This document shows, piece after piece, positions 63,631 to 64,000 of a stretch of DNA of 64,000 bases. Numbering within the stretch: position 1 is the stretch's first letter; the number at the start of each line of letters is the position of its first letter. Source of the DNA: Dyadobacter alkalitolerans DSM 23607 (lineage in GTDB: Bacteria; Bacteroidota; Bacteroidia; Cytophagales; Spirosomataceae); assembly GCF_000428845.1 (NCBI RefSeq), contig NZ_AUAS01000006.1:248001-312000 (forward strand), read 5' to 3'. The notes under the pieces were generated by a model. It saw only the letters and a list, made by a program, of their open reading frames with translations, searched no databases and was not told the DNA's origin. Made by a program: the position numbers and the translations under genes.

Positions 63631-64000
63631 ACGCGTTAAAATCAACCTCGGTTTCCTCTAATAACCGCTTCGTATAACCATAACCAACATCAAACAACTG
63701 CCCGGCTTTTCGGAAGTCGAAAATGCTGAACTTGCTTAGTTCTGGTGGTTCGATGAGGAGGTTGCATTTTTTGAAACGTTCCTTGGTTTTGCTGTGCATG
63801 GCCAGGATAAGGCTGCGGTAGACTAGTTCTGTGGTTCTTTTGAGAGGTTTATCCAGCGTGAATGGGTTGCAGTGAATGCCTATGATGAAGTCGGTTTCTT
63901 CTATGATTGGCTCGACGGGCAGGTTGTTGAGTACACCACCGTCTACCAGTTCGCGGCCTTGAAAGCGGATAGGGCTGAATAAGCCCGGAATGCAGCAGGA
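63629..64000 (-). CDS. Patatin-like phospholipase, C-terminal part
   Basis: The minus-strand frame is open at the right edge, so the N-terminal part with the GxSxG nucleophile is outside; 123 residues plus the stop (63631-63629) are visible. The visible part begins SCCIPGLFSPIRFQGRELVD and continues GGVLNNLPVEP: the DGG motif (Asp20 of the visible part) is the second residue of the patatin Ser-Asp catalytic dyad. It is a predicted lipid acyl hydrolase. The tail (FRKAGQLFDVGYGYTKRLLE) is typical of bacterial RssA/NTE-like patatins. It is convergent with the haloperoxidase-like gene. Confidence 0.88.
   Translation of the reverse strand, partial: SCCIPGLFSPIRFQGRELVDGGVLNNLPVEPIIEETDFIIGIHCNPFTLDKPLKRTTELVYRSLILAMHSKTKERFKKCNLLIEPPELSKFSIFDFRKAGQLFDVGYGYTKRLLEETEVDFNA

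Overview
This 64 kb window looks like a chromosome segment of an environmental, glycan-degrading member of the Bacteroidota, probably Cytophagales and Dyadobacter-like. That assignment is inferred from four SusC/SusD pairs, ECF sigma/FecR cascades, a type IX secretion (T9SS) sorting domain, lipoprotein signal peptides, promoters of the Bacteroidota TTTG-N19-22-TAnnTTTG type, moderate GC and a general lack of Shine-Dalgarno sites. I saw no phage, insertion sequence, tRNA, rRNA or CRISPR array.

Layout. (1) 1-17.9 kb, rightward: the end of a SusC, SusD, a DUF3823 lipoprotein, a large ThuA/dehydrogenase/cupredoxin lipoprotein, a second ThuA protein, a Gfo/Idh/MocA protein, a tagatose/psicose 3-epimerase-like isomerase, a secreted PHP-type protein, a GH5-like glycosidase, a sulfatase and a T9SS cargo protein. 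A 51-codon gene lies on the minus strand at 15064-15219. (2) 18.0-30.2 kb: ECF sigma, FecR, SusC with an STN domain, SusD and an FAD oxidoreductase, then an operon of MFS transporter, Tat-exported small subunit and GMC oxidoreductase with a likely Fe-S motif. (3) 30.4-37.8 kb: a second ECF/FecR/SusC(STN)/SusD cassette and a coiled-coil lipoprotein. (4) 37.9-51.7 kb: mostly housekeeping genes (xylA, a PpiD-like foldase, an SCP2 protein, a Tat-exported Gfo/Idh/MocA protein, pdxJ, yqeY, cvpA, rlmN, a Pit phosphate transporter, nadA, nadB). (5) 51.8-63.6 kb: a SusC/SusD pair, an FG-GAP/UnbV protein and two vanadium-haloperoxidase/PAP2-like lipoproteins at the two edges. A patatin-like gene runs off the right end.

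How the genes may work together. Regions 1 and 2 combine outer-membrane glycan import with unusually many redox enzymes: ThuA twice, Gfo/Idh/MocA, a TIM-barrel isomerase, an FAD oxidoreductase, and a GMC enzyme with its Tat-carried partner. Known relatives act in oxidative (3-keto-glycoside) sugar breakdown, so an oxidative rather than purely hydrolytic route is a reasonable inference. The substrate cannot be read from the sequence. No cytochrome c partner for the GMC enzyme is visible, whereas a cupredoxin domain is present.

The intergenic DNA is rich in structured repeats: a palindromic A-B/A-B/B'-A' element (9.27-9.47 kb), two 27-30 bp inverted repeats with nearly identical loops (10.66 and 37.84 kb), a nested repeat at 44.07-44.24 kb, inverted CATTCA-type arrays around a promoter box (45.0-45.2 kb), and two mutually exclusive hairpins between nadA and nadB. 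These are the least explained parts of the window.
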